DNA of 18,264 bases, taken from positions 1 to 18,264 of the forward strand of contig JAEOTI010000325.1 in the NCBI GenBank assembly GCA_016839955.1, read 5' to 3'. Both the position numbers and the translations under genes were made by a program. This document shows positions 8,138 to 14,693 of this stretch, one piece after another (the first letter of the stretch is position 1; every line of letters begins with the position of its first letter). Below the pieces are notes generated by a model. That model worked only from the letters and a program-made list of their open reading frames with translations, searched no databases and was not told the DNA's origin. The DNA comes from Candidatus Hodarchaeota archaeon (GTDB lineage: Archaea > Asgardarchaeota > Heimdallarchaeia > Hodarchaeales > YT1-057).

Positions 8138-9481
8138 TTATAAAGAAACAAATTTTGAACTCACTTTTACTTCAGAACGCTTTTTTACGACTGTTAACTT
8201 CGACATCCTTTGGAAAAGCCGTTGGCGTAAGTTAACACCTGATTCTGCTTCCCATCTGTCCTTAAGAATTAACCCTATGATGATGTCAATTGGAAAGAGG
8301 AACGCTTTTCCTATAGAGTTTAATATTACCAGTCCTGGGTCATTAGTAGGCGGTTCTCCCGTTTCCTGACTTACAACTTCTAGATTTAAGGCCATTTTTC
8401 CTATGCTTTGACCCCATTTCCATTCTGTAAGAAACAAATAGATAAATAAGACCGCTCCAAATGGTGCAAAGCTCCAGAAAAAATCAGGTCCTCGAAAGTG
8501 CATAAAATAATCTTGCTTATTTGTTGCAAAGAAAATTGACCAGCGGAAAAATTCCAGTACTGCACCGACGATGATTAAGTCAATAACAAACGCCCAAAAT
8601 CTTGAACTCCAAGTTGCTATCAGAAGCTGTTCTGACTGTGGATGAGGTTGGTCGTAAGGAGCAGCACTTCTAAACCGGGTTTTAGAAAGGCTTAATCTAT
8701 CACCACATGAAACGCAGAAGACATCTCCTTCCACGAAGGGAGATCCACAATTCGCACAAATTGGTTTCCCTGCTACTGCTTCAGGAAACGCTTTTTTGGC
8801 CCACTCAGGTGTTTTTTTAGTGCGATGCGCTTTAACATCAAAAATTATCAATACAATTGCTAGAGTTGTAAGCAATGCGCCAAAGATTAAAATTCCGACT
8901 CCAATTGCCCCAATCAGTGGAATTTTAGCCCCAGTTTTGAGAGCTACACTGAAACCTTCAGTAAAACCTACATTATAGACGACAAGAGACCAATTTCCTT
9001 CCTTAGGCTCCCATTTAATTGTTTTATCATGGCCATAAGCAGAAACAGCCCATGTAGGGTCGGATCCTCGAAGAGTAGTTTCTTGAGAATGTCTTTCTTC
9101 TTCATAAGTTGCGGGATCACTCCAAGGACCCCAATCAAAATTAAGTTCTTTGATGACATAATAGTTATCAGGAGCTAAGAAGCTTTCAACCTCAGCTGCG
9201 GGTGCTACTCCAATAAATACAGCGTCCCCTGTACTTCTTGCTCTAAATTTCATGTTTACGAAATCAGAAGGATCAGCCCAAGCCATTCCTTCTAAATCAA
9301 TATTTATATTGATAACAAATCCTACTCCATCTCCCTTAGAGATGTTTATTTCGGGACTACTGTAGTAACCTTCGGTATCCTGAATTAAGGGTGGAACGAT
9401 TACAAGAAATAATCCCCCCAGTACAAAAGGAAAAGCAAAAATTGCTAATATAATCCCTGCAATTAACTTTAAGCGAGCCAT
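8138..9481 (-). CDS. RDD-family membrane protein with ectodomain and zinc ribbon
   Basis: This 447-residue integral membrane protein has unknown function. An N-terminal membrane segment (about 5-30) leads to a roughly 150-residue, mostly beta, external domain. A second hydrophobic segment (187-214) follows. Next is a cytoplasmic zinc ribbon (CANC at 242-245, CVSC at 256-259), and then an RDD domain with three hydrophobic stretches (about 297-315, 335-352, 384-407) and its conserved Arg 294 and Asp 301. The ectodomain block FIGVAPAAEVESFL and the Trp-rich block before the second membrane segment resemble external domains I recall from actinobacterial membrane proteins. The frame opens at 9550, but I chose the ATG at 9481: it has AGGAG 10 nt upstream, and the earlier codons overlap the TATA box. 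Poly-T tracts before it and a hairpin after it suggest a single-gene transcript. Confidence 0.75.
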   Translation of the reverse strand: MARLKLIAGIILAIFAFPFVLGGLFLVIVPPLIQDTEGYYSSPEINISKGDGVGFVININIDLEGMAWADPSDFVNMKFRARSTGDAVFIGVAPAAEVESFLAPDNYYVIKELNFDWGPWSDPATYEEERHSQETTLRGSDPTWAVSAYGHDKTIKWEPKEGNWSLVVYNVGFTEGFSVALKTGAKIPLIGAIGVGILIFGALLTTLAIVLIIFDVKAHRTKKTPEWAKKAFPEAVAGKPICANCGSPFVEGDVFCVSCGDRLSLSKTRFRSAAPYDQPHPQSEQLLIATWSSRFWAFVIDLIIVGAVLEFFRWSIFFATNKQDYFMHFRGPDFFWSFAPFGAVLFIYLFLTEWKWGQSIGKMALNLEVVSQETGEPPTNDPGLVILNSIGKAFLFPIDIIIGLILKDRWEAESGVNLRQRLFQRMSKLTVVKKRSEVKVSSKFVSL

Positions 9482-9525
9482 TGAAACCATTCTCCTATGA
9501 ACAAAAAGATAGAACAGATTGAATG

Positions 9526-9540
9526 TTAAAATATATATCA
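9526..9540 (-). promoter_or_regulatory. putative TATA box of the RDD-protein gene
   Basis: The minus strand reads TGATATATATTTTAA about 50 nt upstream of the ATG at 9481. Normal archaeal spacing would place the start site near 9508 and give a leader of about 27 nt containing the AGGAG site. This argues against translation starting at 9550. Confidence 0.5.
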
Positions 9541-9612
9541 CACAGGTCAAAATATCTTTTTCTCAATAAGGTAATATTTCTCTTACAAAGAGTTTCGAAT
9601 TAAATAGCTTTG

Positions 9613-9660
9613 AAAAAAGCCGAATCCTAACCATTGCCTTTGAAAAAACAAATAAAAAAC
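9613..9660 (-). terminator. tandem poly-T terminators after the ParA-like gene
   Basis: On the minus strand downstream of the ATPase stop codon (9675-9677) there are separate T6 runs near 9655-9660, 9643-9648 and 9613-9618. The last lies in a small GCTTT/AAAGC hairpin (9607-9620). Repeated T-tracts are the usual archaeal termination signal. Confidence 0.45.
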
Positions 9661-9674
9661 TATATAATTTAATT

Positions 9675-10511
9675 TTAAGAACTGGTTGGAGATGTCCCAG
9701 CATCCTGTGCTAAGAGAGCAGCTTTTACAATACTAAACATTTCTTGAATTTGTGCTTTGAACGGATGGGTAGCATCGAAGATCCCAGCGCCCAGTTTTAA
9801 CATGGAAATCGAAAGATCTGCCTGATATGGAACTCTACCAAGGCTTGGAATGGTTAGTTTATTAAATTCAGCGTCCCATTCGTCAATTAATTTGAAAATA
9901 AACTCATCTTGGTCTTTCTGACCTGTTTGCGGAACCTGATTCCAAACAATATAATCAGAACGTCGTTTCATTTCTCGAAATGTCCCATATAGCTCCCGAA
10001 TCAGATGAAGAGTTCCATCAATTCCATAACTTACAGGTCTAACTACCAATACACTAACATCAGACACGATTAAATTATTTGCTGAATTCATAGAAACGCC
10101 ATTTTGGTTATCAAAAACAATCCAATCATAACCAATATCAAATAGTAGTGTCTCACGAGCTTTTATGGATTTACGAAGTGCATTTCCCCACCAATCTACT
10201 CCTTTCTCAGTGAGAAATGTTTTACCAATTTCTGGGGGTGGAGAGTAAATTACGTCAAGATTCTTGTAATTAGTTTTGTAAATTGCTTTCTCAATGTCAA
10301 TTTTTCCATCTAGGAAAGTAGTCCAAGTGATTAATTGGTCAAGGGGATTTTCAGGAACTAAAATTTTATCAACTGAGGGTGCCGTTAAATCAGCATCAAT
10401 GAGAAGTGTTCGGGCATTCTGTGATGAGGCAATATGGTGAGCAAAGTTTGCGGCAATAACAGTTTTGCCTGTACCTCCTTTAAAACTCTGAATCACGGCT
10501 ATCTTCTTCAT
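9675..10511 (-). CDS. MinD/ParA-like ATPase
   Basis: This 278-residue deviant-Walker (SIMIBI) ATPase has its P-loop KGGTGKT at 11-17, with the signature Lys 11 and catalytic Lys 16. It also has a switch I-like DADLTAPS (39-46) and a Walker B strand ending in IVFDNQNG (131-138). Asn-Gln-Asn replaces the usual Pro-containing motif after the Walker B Asp 134, so it is an unusual branch. There is no obvious amphipathic C-terminal helix of the MinD membrane-targeting type; the tail is Ser/Thr-rich. Such ATPases dimerise on ATP and position DNA, membranes or protein complexes. It lies 73 bp downstream of the winged-helix gene on the same strand and is probably co-transcribed. An AAGGT ribosome binding site precedes the ATG. 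Confidence 0.82.
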   Translation of the reverse strand: MKKIAVIQSFKGGTGKTVIAANFAHHIASSQNARTLLIDADLTAPSVDKILVPENPLDQLITWTTFLDGKIDIEKAIYKTNYKNLDVIYSPPPEIGKTFLTEKGVDWWGNALRKSIKARETLLFDIGYDWIVFDNQNGVSMNSANNLIVSDVSVLVVRPVSYGIDGTLHLIRELYGTFREMKRRSDYIVWNQVPQTGQKDQDEFIFKLIDEWDAEFNKLTIPSLGRVPYQADLSISMLKLGAGIFDATHPFKAQIQEMFSIVKAALLAQDAGTSPTSS

Positions 10512-10526
10512 CGATCTTTACCTTCA

Positions 10527-10562
10527 TTTTGGATAGTTTTGGGACGTTTTTGGAGGTTTTTT
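10527..10562. repeat. four helically phased T-tracts with GGAxxGTTTT-like repeats
   Basis: T-runs at 10527-10530, 10537-10540, 10547-10551 and 10557-10562 are centred about 10 to 10.5 bp apart, one helical turn. Three are preceded by related GGATAG, GGACG and GGAGG words. This arrangement predicts intrinsic DNA curvature and repeated protein contacts on one face. It lies between the winged-helix gene and the ATPase gene. Confidence 0.55.
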
Positions 10563-10584
10563 GTCCACTTTAGTCATTAAACAC

Positions 10585-11367
10585 CTATGCTAGGGCTTTG
10601 TAAATAGTTCCTCTTTCATCTTCCAATACTTCAACATAATCCATCTTTACAAGTGTTCGCAATACTTTCCGAACATTTTCCTCTTTAAGATTTCGAATTT
10701 TTTTGATTATTTGTTCAACTGTAGTACCGTCTGGATTCATAATCAGTTCATAAGCTATAGGTTGGTGATCTTCAGGTAGGAGTCTTATCGTGCTAAGGTT
10801 AAATATTGTGACACCAAATTTTTCCCGTTCTTTAAGTAATTCGATTGTCTCATGTAAAGCTTTTATTGTGTTGTTAAGAAGTTGGGTTTTCTCTTCGTCA
10901 GTCCTCATTTTTTCCATAGATAACCTGTTAATGGACTCGTCATAAAGATGGTAGTAAATCATTTCTTTCAAGGTTGTTTCTATTTTGGATTCATAAGGTC
11001 GGAGGACTTTTCTATTGTCTTCCATATAATGAACTGTAACAACTACCAGTCTTCCGTGTGCTAAAATTCGAGAATCTATTGAGTGATCATCCTTCAGGAG
11101 GATAGGATATGCAAAACATTCCTGGATGGGATCTTCCAGTAAATCGATATCAACTGGTCCATGAATTTTCTCTAATTCTCCTACTTTGTCCCCCATGGAA
11201 CAGACAAGAGTTACTTTGTGTGCAAAATTAAGGCTTATACGGACATTTGCCTCATCTCTGAATTCTGGCATTGTAGAAGCGGATAGATAGGGTCCGAACT
11301 CATCAGTAAAGACGACTAAAGAGACTCCTATTATTGGCTTGTCAAGGGCGTCTACGTTCTCGGTCAA
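10585..11367 (-). CDS. winged-helix protein with possible longin-like N-domain, partner of the ParA-like ATPase
   Basis: I do not recognise this 260-residue protein as a named family. Residues about 10-145 alternate beta strands (IIGVSLVVFTDEFGPYLSA, CFAYPILL, RLVVVTVHY) and helices in an order reminiscent of longin/roadblock-like sensor folds. Residues about 145-185 are a charged, probably coiled-coil helix. Residues 200-260 form a winged-helix domain (EQIIKKIRNLKEENVRKVLRTLVKMDYVEV region). The start is a TTG preceded at 5 nt by GGTGA, with an in-frame TGA directly before it. The next Met is residue 33 and would remove the first strands. The product could sense a signal and bind DNA, perhaps the phased repeats just downstream, and recruit the ATPase. 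Function is inferred from context only. Confidence 0.7.
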   Translation of the reverse strand: MTENVDALDKPIIGVSLVVFTDEFGPYLSASTMPEFRDEANVRISLNFAHKVTLVCSMGDKVGELEKIHGPVDIDLLEDPIQECFAYPILLKDDHSIDSRILAHGRLVVVTVHYMEDNRKVLRPYESKIETTLKEMIYYHLYDESINRLSMEKMRTDEEKTQLLNNTIKALHETIELLKEREKFGVTIFNLSTIRLLPEDHQPIAYELIMNPDGTTVEQIIKKIRNLKEENVRKVLRTLVKMDYVEVLEDERGTIYKALA

Positions 11368-11719
11368 TCAATTCACCGAAGAGGTTCCTTTATTTTGGAT
11401 ATCGGGAAGTAAATTGCTCACTTTAGGAGGTAAAAGATTGTGATTAAATCTTTTTTTAGTTCACATTCTTTACCTTTATTTAGGTATTTATTCTCCATCT
11501 GTGCGATATTGCTGGATTTTTAACCTTAATTACTTAAGATTTATCACAGAGAGATCTCATATATTTTTTTTTAGTTTATAATCCATCACTTATGGTGATT
11601 CTACTTAAATGTGTTTATTATACAAAAAAGGTATTCAAATTAGTCATTTGCTAAAACGTTAAGTTTAACACTTTGAAGAATGAAAATACTTCTAGAGTTA
11701 TTATAAAGAGGAAAAGGTT
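11368..11719. other. intergenic region upstream of the Cys-rich ORF and the winged-helix gene
   Basis: This AT-rich stretch separates divergent genes. It holds a 27-codon ORF with a strong ribosome binding site (listed separately). It also has a small inverted repeat ATCAC/GTGAT (11585-11599) and GTTAA/TTAAC (11658-11669). The latter lies about 50 bp before the Cys-rich ORF and could be an operator. Several TATA-like words occur (for example near 11613-11621), too many to choose one. Confidence 0.4.
11440..11523 (+). CDS. possible 27-residue microprotein or leader ORF
   Basis: A GTG codon at 11440 is preceded at 8 nt by AGGAGGT (11425-11431), among the strongest ribosome binding sites in the window. 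It opens a 27-codon frame ending in TAA at 11521-11523. The product is short, hydrophobic and Phe/Leu/Ser-rich, with no known motif. The start codon lies in the loop of a potential hairpin (AAAAGATT at 11432-11439, AATCTTTT at 11447-11454) followed by more T. It might be a leader peptide or a chance ORF; no homology can be claimed. Confidence 0.25.
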   Translation: MIKSFFSSHSLPLFRYLFSICAILLDF

Positions 11720-11845
11720 GTGTCAAGACCAGAAAAAAAACCTTGTATTGAAATCACTGACAAAGATATTCAATGTTTACTCGAAGAATGTTGTGACTCA
11801 TGTAAAGCTCTCTTGACCAAAATCGGGTTAATAAAAAGCGAGTAG
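11720..11845 (+). CDS. small Cys-rich protein (41 residues)
   Basis: A GTG at 11720 preceded by a purine-rich GAGGAAAAGG opens 41 codons ending in TAG at 11843-11845. The product has Cys at 9, 19, 24, 25 and 28 (CCDSC at 24-28) in an otherwise Lys/Glu-rich, helical sequence. That would suit metal or iron-sulfur binding, but no family is recognised. The codons are not biased to Phe/Lys/Asn in the way random AT-rich frames are, which supports a real gene. It ends 47 nt before the preferred HAD start, so the two are probably co-transcribed. Confidence 0.45.
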   Translation: MSRPEKKPCIEITDKDIQCLLEECCDSCKALLTKIGLIKSE

Positions 11846-11892
11846 CTTTTGTGTCTTGTTATTGCATAATTCACTCTACTGAGAGTTTTTAT

Positions 11893-12651
11893 ATGATTCA
11901 GGCTATTCTCCTTGATTTAGATAACACATTAATCTTATTCAATGAAAAAGAATTCCTTTCAAAATATGTTTATTTGTTAAATCAACATTTTATTGATTTA
12001 GTCAATCCTGAAGCCTTCCAGACATTCTTTTTTCAAGCTGTCAACAAAATGATGCAAAATAATGGACCCAAAACCAATTATCAAGTTTTTTTGGATGAAT
12101 TCAGTGAATTATCTCAGATTTCTGAGGATGATATAATCATAAAGTTTGAATCATTTTATTCGGGCCCTTATAATGATCTCACGCCATATTGTACAAGTTC
12201 CACATATGCAAAAGATCTTATTGAAACTGTTTCCACATCAAAAGAAGAAATATTGTTAGTTTTAGCTACTAACCCCCTTTTTCCTAGAGTTGCATTGATT
12301 AACAGATTAAATTGGATTGGATTAGATGATAAATTTGATCTAATTACTGATTGTGAAATAATGCACTCTTGTAAGCCAAGAGAAGAGTATTATCAGGAAA
12401 TCTGTAAGAATATTAATGTTGATCCCCAGTTTTGTCTTGTTGCTGGTAACGACTCAATAAATGATATGGCGGCAGGTGTTTTAGGCATGAAAACATATTT
12501 AGTCGACGAAAAATTGACCAAAATCCAAGAAAAATCTCCAATATCGTCAATCTCTTACGGATTAATAGATCCGAAGACTATTCCCAGACCTGATTTTTGT
12601 GGTTCGCTTAAACAGCTTTATAATCTGGTTAATTTGATATGTAACTGTTAA
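11893..12651 (+). CDS. HAD-superfamily hydrolase
   Basis: This 252-residue haloacid-dehalogenase-type phosphohydrolase has all four catalytic motifs. Motif I is DLDNT (8-12; nucleophile Asp 8, acid/base Asp 10), motif II is ATNP (Thr 126), motif III is Lys 161 in CKPREE, and motif IV is AGNDSINDMAAG (184-195; Asp 187 and Asp 191 for Mg2+). The segment between motifs I and II forms a helical cap of the C1 type. Substrate cannot be predicted; small phosphate esters are usual. The frame is open from a GTG at 11851, but I prefer the ATG at 11893 because family members begin just before motif I and a GAGAG lies upstream. It is convergent with the regulator gene, with only two bases between stop codons. 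Confidence 0.8.
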   Translation: MIQAILLDLDNTLILFNEKEFLSKYVYLLNQHFIDLVNPEAFQTFFFQAVNKMMQNNGPKTNYQVFLDEFSELSQISEDDIIIKFESFYSGPYNDLTPYCTSSTYAKDLIETVSTSKEEILLVLATNPLFPRVALINRLNWIGLDDKFDLITDCEIMHSCKPREEYYQEICKNINVDPQFCLVAGNDSINDMAAGVLGMKTYLVDEKLTKIQEKSPISSISYGLIDPKTIPRPDFCGSLKQLYNLVNLICNC

Positions 12652-12653
12652 TT

Positions 12654-14033
12654 CTATGAAGAACTTACTTTTAATAGGAATTTTGCACTTTTTCTTGGGC
12701 TATAAATTGTATCAAAGGAAGCTACTCGATAATAGAGAATATTTCCACTACTTTTCAATTCTTCAGCATCGATCGCAAAATCATAAACCCATTGTTTTGG
12801 TAAGCCCACAACTCCTAAAAGCTGATCTTCTGCCATTAATACTTCAGATTGAGGAAAATTTGAGAGATTATTATAAAAATTATCTAGAGTCTCGTTTTCT
12901 GCTTTCAAATATACAAAATATCTATTTTCTAAACCTATATGAAGAAAATGAGGAATTGTGACACAATGGTTCCCTTCAATAAGTTTGTTTAATCTCTTTT
13001 TAGCTTCTTCAGAGGATATATTATAGGTTTTCTCGAATAAATCCGTATCTATGCCTTGAGATTGTTGAAGTGCATCAACAGCCTTTGCATCTTTGCTATT
13101 CAAATGATTTTTACGTTCTAAATTTAAATCGAGTAATATTTTAGGTAGGTCGAGGGGTTCCTCTTCAATTGTGGTTAGTTTTGTTCGTTTTTCCCAACTA
13201 TCTTTATTCCACTGATCTAGCTGAGTAAAATTCCAAGAATAGCGAATTTTTTCTACCAGAACACTAAAACTGTCTTTTATTTGGATTTCTTTTCCCATGG
13301 GAATAATAATTGCGGATACGCCTCTTCCTGGACTGTATTCAAAGGAATAAAGTGTACTTTCTCTGAATTTTGATTCCAATGGCCACGAATGTTCCAATAA
13401 TTGAACTGTACATTTAAATGACACTGGATGTGGCTGATAAAATAACTGAATCGCTTGAACATCCATAAGACGCCGAATACGCATCTCAGCAGTTGCTTCC
13501 GTAACACCTAATCGACGGGCAATTTGAAATTCTGAGGGGAAAAGGTTACCAACATCACTAATGAAATCTGGATTAGTAAAGAGTTTTATAATTCGTATAT
13601 CATTTTTCTTCAATATAATACTTACACGTTTGAACTCCCGAGCAAGACGATCAATAAATACTCGTTCATCATGCATTTGAGAGGTGTAAATTCTTAACCA
13701 TTCAGTTATATCAGGTAGGATATCTGCATGAGACTCATGAATGAAAAGATCAAACGGAAAAAGAATTTTTGACTCAGAACCATGAATAATCACAGAACTT
13801 TTCACTCGATATTCAGCTTCATTGAATTCAACTTGAGGGTTCTGTCGAAATGCAGCATAGAAACTATCAGCTAATGCCCTAAGGCGCTGATGTTCTTCTT
13901 CTAGAACATGAATGCTTAATCGTCTTGTTTTACAGTATGTATAAAGACCTCTCCAGTCATCTAAGATTCTAGTAATTAGAGGACGGAGGTTTGTAGGTAA
14001 TTTGATCTGTCCAAGTAGAACACCGCTTCGCAT
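12654..14033 (-). CDS. large regulator with two HTH units (Lrp/AsnC-like tandem)
   Basis: I do not recognise a named family for this 459-residue protein. The first part (1-140) is helical and includes a charged coiled-coil-prone region. A clear HTH follows (about 145-195; FPSEFQIARRLGVTEATAEM), then an alpha/beta segment (195-270). A linker leads to a second HTH-like unit (about 312-355; GIDTDLFEKTYNISSEEAKK) and another alpha/beta segment (365-440) resembling the ligand-binding RAM domain of Lrp/AsnC proteins. This suggests a duplicated Lrp-like unit in one chain, probably a DNA-binding transcription regulator. The ATG at 14033 has GAGG 9 nt upstream and a TATA-like box 60 nt upstream. Target genes are unknown. 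Confidence 0.65.
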   Translation of the reverse strand: MRSGVLLGQIKLPTNLRPLITRILDDWRGLYTYCKTRRLSIHVLEEEHQRLRALADSFYAAFRQNPQVEFNEAEYRVKSSVIIHGSESKILFPFDLFIHESHADILPDITEWLRIYTSQMHDERVFIDRLAREFKRVSIILKKNDIRIIKLFTNPDFISDVGNLFPSEFQIARRLGVTEATAEMRIRRLMDVQAIQLFYQPHPVSFKCTVQLLEHSWPLESKFRESTLYSFEYSPGRGVSAIIIPMGKEIQIKDSFSVLVEKIRYSWNFTQLDQWNKDSWEKRTKLTTIEEEPLDLPKILLDLNLERKNHLNSKDAKAVDALQQSQGIDTDLFEKTYNISSEEAKKRLNKLIEGNHCVTIPHFLHIGLENRYFVYLKAENETLDNFYNNLSNFPQSEVLMAEDQLLGVVGLPKQWVYDFAIDAEELKSSGNILYYRVASFDTIYSPRKSAKFLLKVSSS

Positions 14034-14089
14034 ATTTGTTTCCTCTGAGAAAGAAAATTTTTATCTTTTAGATTTTCTAAAAATTTTAT

Positions 14090-14099
14090 CTTTTTATAG
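14090..14099 (-). promoter_or_regulatory. putative TATA box of the HTH regulator gene
   Basis: The minus strand reads CTATAAAAAG about 60 nt upstream of the regulator ATG. That is consistent with a leader of about 35 nt that includes the GAGG site. Confidence 0.45.
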
Positions 14100-14266
14100 A
14101 CTGGGTTGTTGCCAGAACGTTCCGCAGTCATCCAAAGTCAGTACAGAAAAGCGGTTAAAATTTATATTATTCATTAATCATTATCAAAACATCTAAGTAG
14201 CGTAAAAATGTTATCTTTTTATGAAAATATGAAGATACAGATTGTATATAACTTATTATGTCATAT

Positions 14267-14550
14267 TTAATATTCCTTCTTTGTTGGGGACATTACATTC
14301 TTTCTAGTTACATCCGAATAATTCATTATCCGTTCGTCAATAATAAGCAGTTTAAGATTTAATTTTAAATCTGTTTTCAATTCAGCAAGGTTAGAAGTTA
14401 ACAGATTGTTGTCTTTACCACCTGAAACGGCTATACCAACAGATTTCTTATTGACACTTTTTACGATGGTTTTTCTAACTTATTTTAGTAAATGTTGAAG
14501 GAAACAATCCGATTAAAATTCTTTTACTGGATATGGAGTGGAATAAATGC
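14267..14550 (-). pseudogene. remnant of a TtcA/NcsA/CTU1-like PP-loop tRNA thiolase
   Basis: The minus strand from 14479 to a TAA at 14267-14269 encodes about 70 residues with no start codon. They include VRKTI, the PP-loop VGIAVSGGKDN and, about 25 residues later, LLIIDERIMNYSD. This is the order seen in tRNA 2-thiolation ATPases (KTI..., VAVSGGKDS, then IDEGI.GYR). A stop codon at 14480-14482 cuts the frame. Directly upstream, a different frame reads SSKRILIGLFPSTFTKI, resembling the N-terminal SGKRLC..HF..F.K segment of the same family, so a frameshift is likely. The PP-loop Ser is Asn here and the remaining two thirds of the protein is missing. It is best read as a dead fragment; a functional copy presumably exists elsewhere. 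Confidence 0.6.
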
Positions 14551-14693
14551 TTATTTTTCCATAGTCTTACTCTGTTTTTTCATAATTCTTCCCTAGAATT
14601 ATATTAAATCAATTCTCACTCAGTTTTGACATGATAATCATTTTGTAAGAGTTAGTTTTTTGAATTCTTTTTTCTTTAACTGGAGAATTTCTA

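Larger units (their letters stand above)
14034..14693. other. long intergenic region with a decayed gene
   Basis: These 660 bases lie between divergent genes. They hold the regulator promoter near 14090, a locally GC-richer stretch at 14100-14155 of unknown origin, the PP-loop pseudogene remnant at 14267-14550 (minus), and the leader of the CoA-transferase gene. A TATA-like ATTATATTAAAT near 14597-14608 may serve that gene but is about 90 nt from its ATG. No intact ORF is convincing. Confidence 0.5.

Noticed and set aside
9482..9550. 23-residue N-terminal extension of the RDD protein
   Set aside because: It overlaps a good TATA-like box and would skip the AGGAG site; the ATG at 9481 is better supported.
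12656..12961. plus-strand ORF opposite the end of the HTH regulator
   Set aside because: Antisense shadow; the product is Leu/Tyr/Asn-rich without motifs, and the regulator frame is continuous on the other strand.
13979..14133. 51-codon minus-strand ORF overlapping the regulator start in another frame
   Set aside because: No ribosome binding site, a large overlap with the regulator, and no recognisable motif.
14002..14196. 64-codon plus-strand ORF across the regulator start
   Set aside because: It starts inside the regulator gene on the opposite strand and shows no motif; the GC-rich part is noted as a finding instead.
14355..14370. near-palindrome GATTTA...TAAATC as an operator
   Set aside because: It falls inside the PP-loop remnant, where Lys/Leu/Asn codons produce such AT palindromes by chance.
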